Source: Candidatus Omnitrophota bacterium (GTDB lineage Bacteria > Omnitrophota > Gorgyraeia > Duberdicusellales > 4484-171). From it: a stretch of DNA of 8,135 nt. Below are positions 6,949 through 8,135 of the stretch, piece after piece. The position numbers and the translations under genes are program-made. Every line of letters starts with the position of its first letter. Position 1 is the stretch's first letter. The stretch is taken from contig JAMWDA010000069.1 of assembly GCA_023818995.1 (NCBI GenBank), positions 1 to 8,135 of the forward strand, in the 5' to 3' direction. The notes beneath the pieces are model-generated. The model saw only the letters and a program-made list of their open reading frames with translations. It made no database searches and was not told where the DNA came from.

Positions 6949-7516
6949 CCGGCCTCCTTAACTTTACAGCAATTATGCTAGCTAAAAGTGACTTGAATGT
7001 ATCTCCTAATATAAATGGGAACATCCCCAACATTAACGCTTTTCTTAGTGAAAAACCTAAAATGAAACTTAACCATAACACTCCACTGAAAAGAATAATC
7101 ATACTCCCTAACAAGAAAATTAAAAAATATCTATATAAATTAAAATTTTTAACATTACCATACTCTCTTATCAACCAACCACAAATAAAACTAGATAAGA
7201 TAAACCCAATTAAATAGCCACCGGTTGGCCCTAAAAAATAAGATAATCCTGCTCCACCCTTAGCAAATACAGGTAAACCTATAGCTCCTAATATAATATA
7301 AATTGTCTGAGATATCCACGCTTTATCCTTTAAATACAAAACACTTAAAAAAATTATGAAATTCTGAAGAGTAATAGGCACAGGGGTAAAAAAGAGTGGT
7401 ATCCTAATATTCGCCGAAAAAATCATAAGTAAAGTGAATACCATTACTCCCATCCATTCCAACATTAGAATTCTATACTTTTTTAAAACCATTAATTTTT
7501 GCATCTCAACCTCCAT
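6923..7516 (-). CDS. bioY: BioY, S component of ECF-type biotin transporter
   Basis: An integral membrane protein that captures biotin for uptake through an energy-coupling factor transporter. The 197 residues are largely hydrophobic with about six membrane segments. Family marks are IRIPLFFTPVPITLQNF (37-53), the signature GLPVFAKGGAGLSYFLGPTGGYL (80-102; central GPTGGY), and GDTFK with D172 and K175, matching the Asp-x-x-Lys pair that contacts biotin in Lactococcus BioY (recalled). Two starts are credible. ATG at 7516 has GAGGG five bases upstream, and ATG at 7504 (codon 5) has GGAGG five bases upstream; the latter gives 193 residues and a 13-base overlap with the patatin gene instead of 25. 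I kept the longer frame. No bioM/bioN (ATPase and T component) is adjacent, so it probably uses a shared ECF module encoded elsewhere, or works alone as some BioY proteins do. No biotin synthesis gene is visible, which suggests scavenging. Confidence 0.95.
   Translation of the reverse strand: MEVEMQKLMVLKKYRILMLEWMGVMVFTLLMIFSANIRIPLFFTPVPITLQNFIIFLSVLYLKDKAWISQTIYIILGAIGLPVFAKGGAGLSYFLGPTGGYLIGFILSSFICGWLIREYGNVKNFNLYRYFLIFLLGSMIILFSGVLWLSFILGFSLRKALMLGMFPFILGDTFKSLLASIIAVKLRRPDAREEILS
6953..6960 (-). promoter_or_regulatory. Strong ribosome binding site of the phosphorylase-like gene
   Basis: TAAGGAGG lies four bases before the ATG at 6948, inside the last codons of bioY. It is the best Shine-Dalgarno match in the window, fixes the start of the 1068-codon gene, and suggests efficient translation that does not rest on coupling alone. 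Confidence 0.8.
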
Positions 7517-8135
7517 TTTTTCCCTCGTGTAAAGAAAGTAAGAAGTCTTGCTTCTTTAAGTTTACCTAAAAGCTTTTCTCTATTAAGAGATGCTTCCTGA
7601 TAACCGATATTAATTATAGTTTCCGCATCCTCAAAATCAGCCCAGGTATAGTTATATATAGGGGGAGAAATAACAAAATCGCAATACCTAACTCCCTCCT
7701 CAACTATCCTATTATGTCTTATCCTATCCACTATAAAAAGCGTGTCCAATACATTTTTTACTTTAGGTAAACAGTGGAAAGGTTCATTTAAATTAACACC
7801 AATTACAAAATCAACTTTATCAGCTATTGCCTTAGAAGGTAAAGGCATCAATACCCCTCCATCTACAAAAATTTTTTCTCCTATCTTTACAGGAGGGAAG
7901 AAACCAGGTAAAGCACTAGAAGCAGCTATACTCTTCAATAGACTACCTTTATCTATAACTACAGTTTCTCCTTTACACATATCTACAGCAACAGCAGAAA
8001 ACGGTATTTTACAATCACTAAATTTATATTCTTTAAATAACTCGCGGTAGAGTCTATAGAATGGTTTAGGATTAACTAAATAGGATTTAACTATTCGCAA
8101 ATGCCAAAGATACAAATCTTTTATTACCCTAAATG
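7492..8135 (-). CDS. Patatin-like phospholipase (RssA/NTE type), N-terminus cut by window edge
   Basis: A fragment of a patatin-family serine hydrolase, which deacylates lipids or lysophospholipids with a Ser-Asp dyad. The frame is open to the right edge: the codons before the TTG at 8115 continue without a stop (F-R-V-I-K-D-L), so that TTG is probably not a start. The N-terminal part with the oxyanion glycines and the GxSxG serine is therefore outside the window. Counting from 8115, the visible part holds the strand IPFSAVAVDMCKGE (37-50), the GSLLKSIAASSALPGFFPPV segment (57-76) and VDGGVLMPLPSKAIAD (84-99), where D85 in the DGG motif is the catalytic Asp. The tail after about residue 175 (LNREKLLGKLKEA) is helical and basic at its end. 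Bacterial RssA-like proteins are usually near 260-300 residues, so about 60-90 are missing. It overlaps bioY by 25 bases. Whether it acts in membrane lipid turnover or as an effector cannot be told. Confidence 0.93.
   Translation of the reverse strand, partial: FRVIKDLYLWHLRIVKSYLVNPKPFYRLYRELFKEYKFSDCKIPFSAVAVDMCKGETVVIDKGSLLKSIAASSALPGFFPPVKIGEKIFVDGGVLMPLPSKAIADKVDFVIGVNLNEPFHCLPKVKNVLDTLFIVDRIRHNRIVEEGVRYCDFVISPPIYNYTWADFEDAETIINIGYQEASLNREKLLGKLKEARLLTFFTRGKKWRLRCKN

Noticed and set aside
7742..8050. Plus-strand open frame of 102 codons opposite the patatin gene.
   Set aside because: It is antisense to a conserved catalytic region, and its composition mirrors the codons of the real gene; I saw no supporting ribosome binding site or family motif.
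8113..8115. TTG at 8115 as the start of a short patatin-like protein.
   Set aside because: The frame stays open to the window edge and the conserved N-terminal catalytic half must lie upstream, so this is an internal Leu codon.

Overview
The window is about two-thirds A+T and every gene I can support lies on the minus strand, so transcription runs from the right end to the left. A heptose-epimerase-like gene (hldD family) suggests a Gram-negative-type cell envelope. The AT-rich composition, frequent AGA/ATA codons, ferredoxin, ECF-type biotin uptake and phosphorylase-like sugar enzyme fit an anaerobic or fermentative bacterium, perhaps from a poorly cultured phylum. No marker here fixes the taxon.

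Right-hand cluster (8135 down to about 3650): a 5'-truncated patatin-like phospholipase, a BioY biotin transporter S component, and a 1068-residue protein related to cellobiose phosphorylases (GH94-like). Consecutive genes overlap by 25 and 26 bases, so they form one translationally coupled unit. An AT-rich hairpin followed by a T run lies about 50 bases past the last stop codon and looks like its terminator.

Boundary (3431-3741): 311 bases with no previously called gene. It holds the terminator, a probable sigma70-type promoter, an unlisted 26-codon reading frame with a strong ribosome binding site that encodes a very basic mini-protein, and a small hairpin over that frame's stop codon.

Left-hand cluster (3542 down to 1): mini-protein, serine O-acetyltransferase (cysE), a NIL-domain/2x[4Fe-4S] ferredoxin, an HldD-like epimerase, an ArgA-like GNAT acetyltransferase with a C-terminal cysteine cluster, and an acyl-CoA dehydrogenase cut by the left edge. 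Spacing is -4, +9, -17 and +31 bases, so this is probably a second operon. CysE makes O-acetylserine for cysteine synthesis. The NIL-ferredoxin resembles proteins tied elsewhere to homocysteine formation, so the first two enzymes make a sulfur amino acid theme. The other three genes look like co-transcribed housekeeping functions.

The most interesting items are the basic mini-protein at the head of the cysE operon, the cysE/NIL-ferredoxin pairing, and the divergent phosphorylase-like enzyme, whose usual Trp-Asn-Asp acid motif reads Trp-Cys-Asp. I saw no CRISPR array, insertion sequence, tRNA or rRNA.
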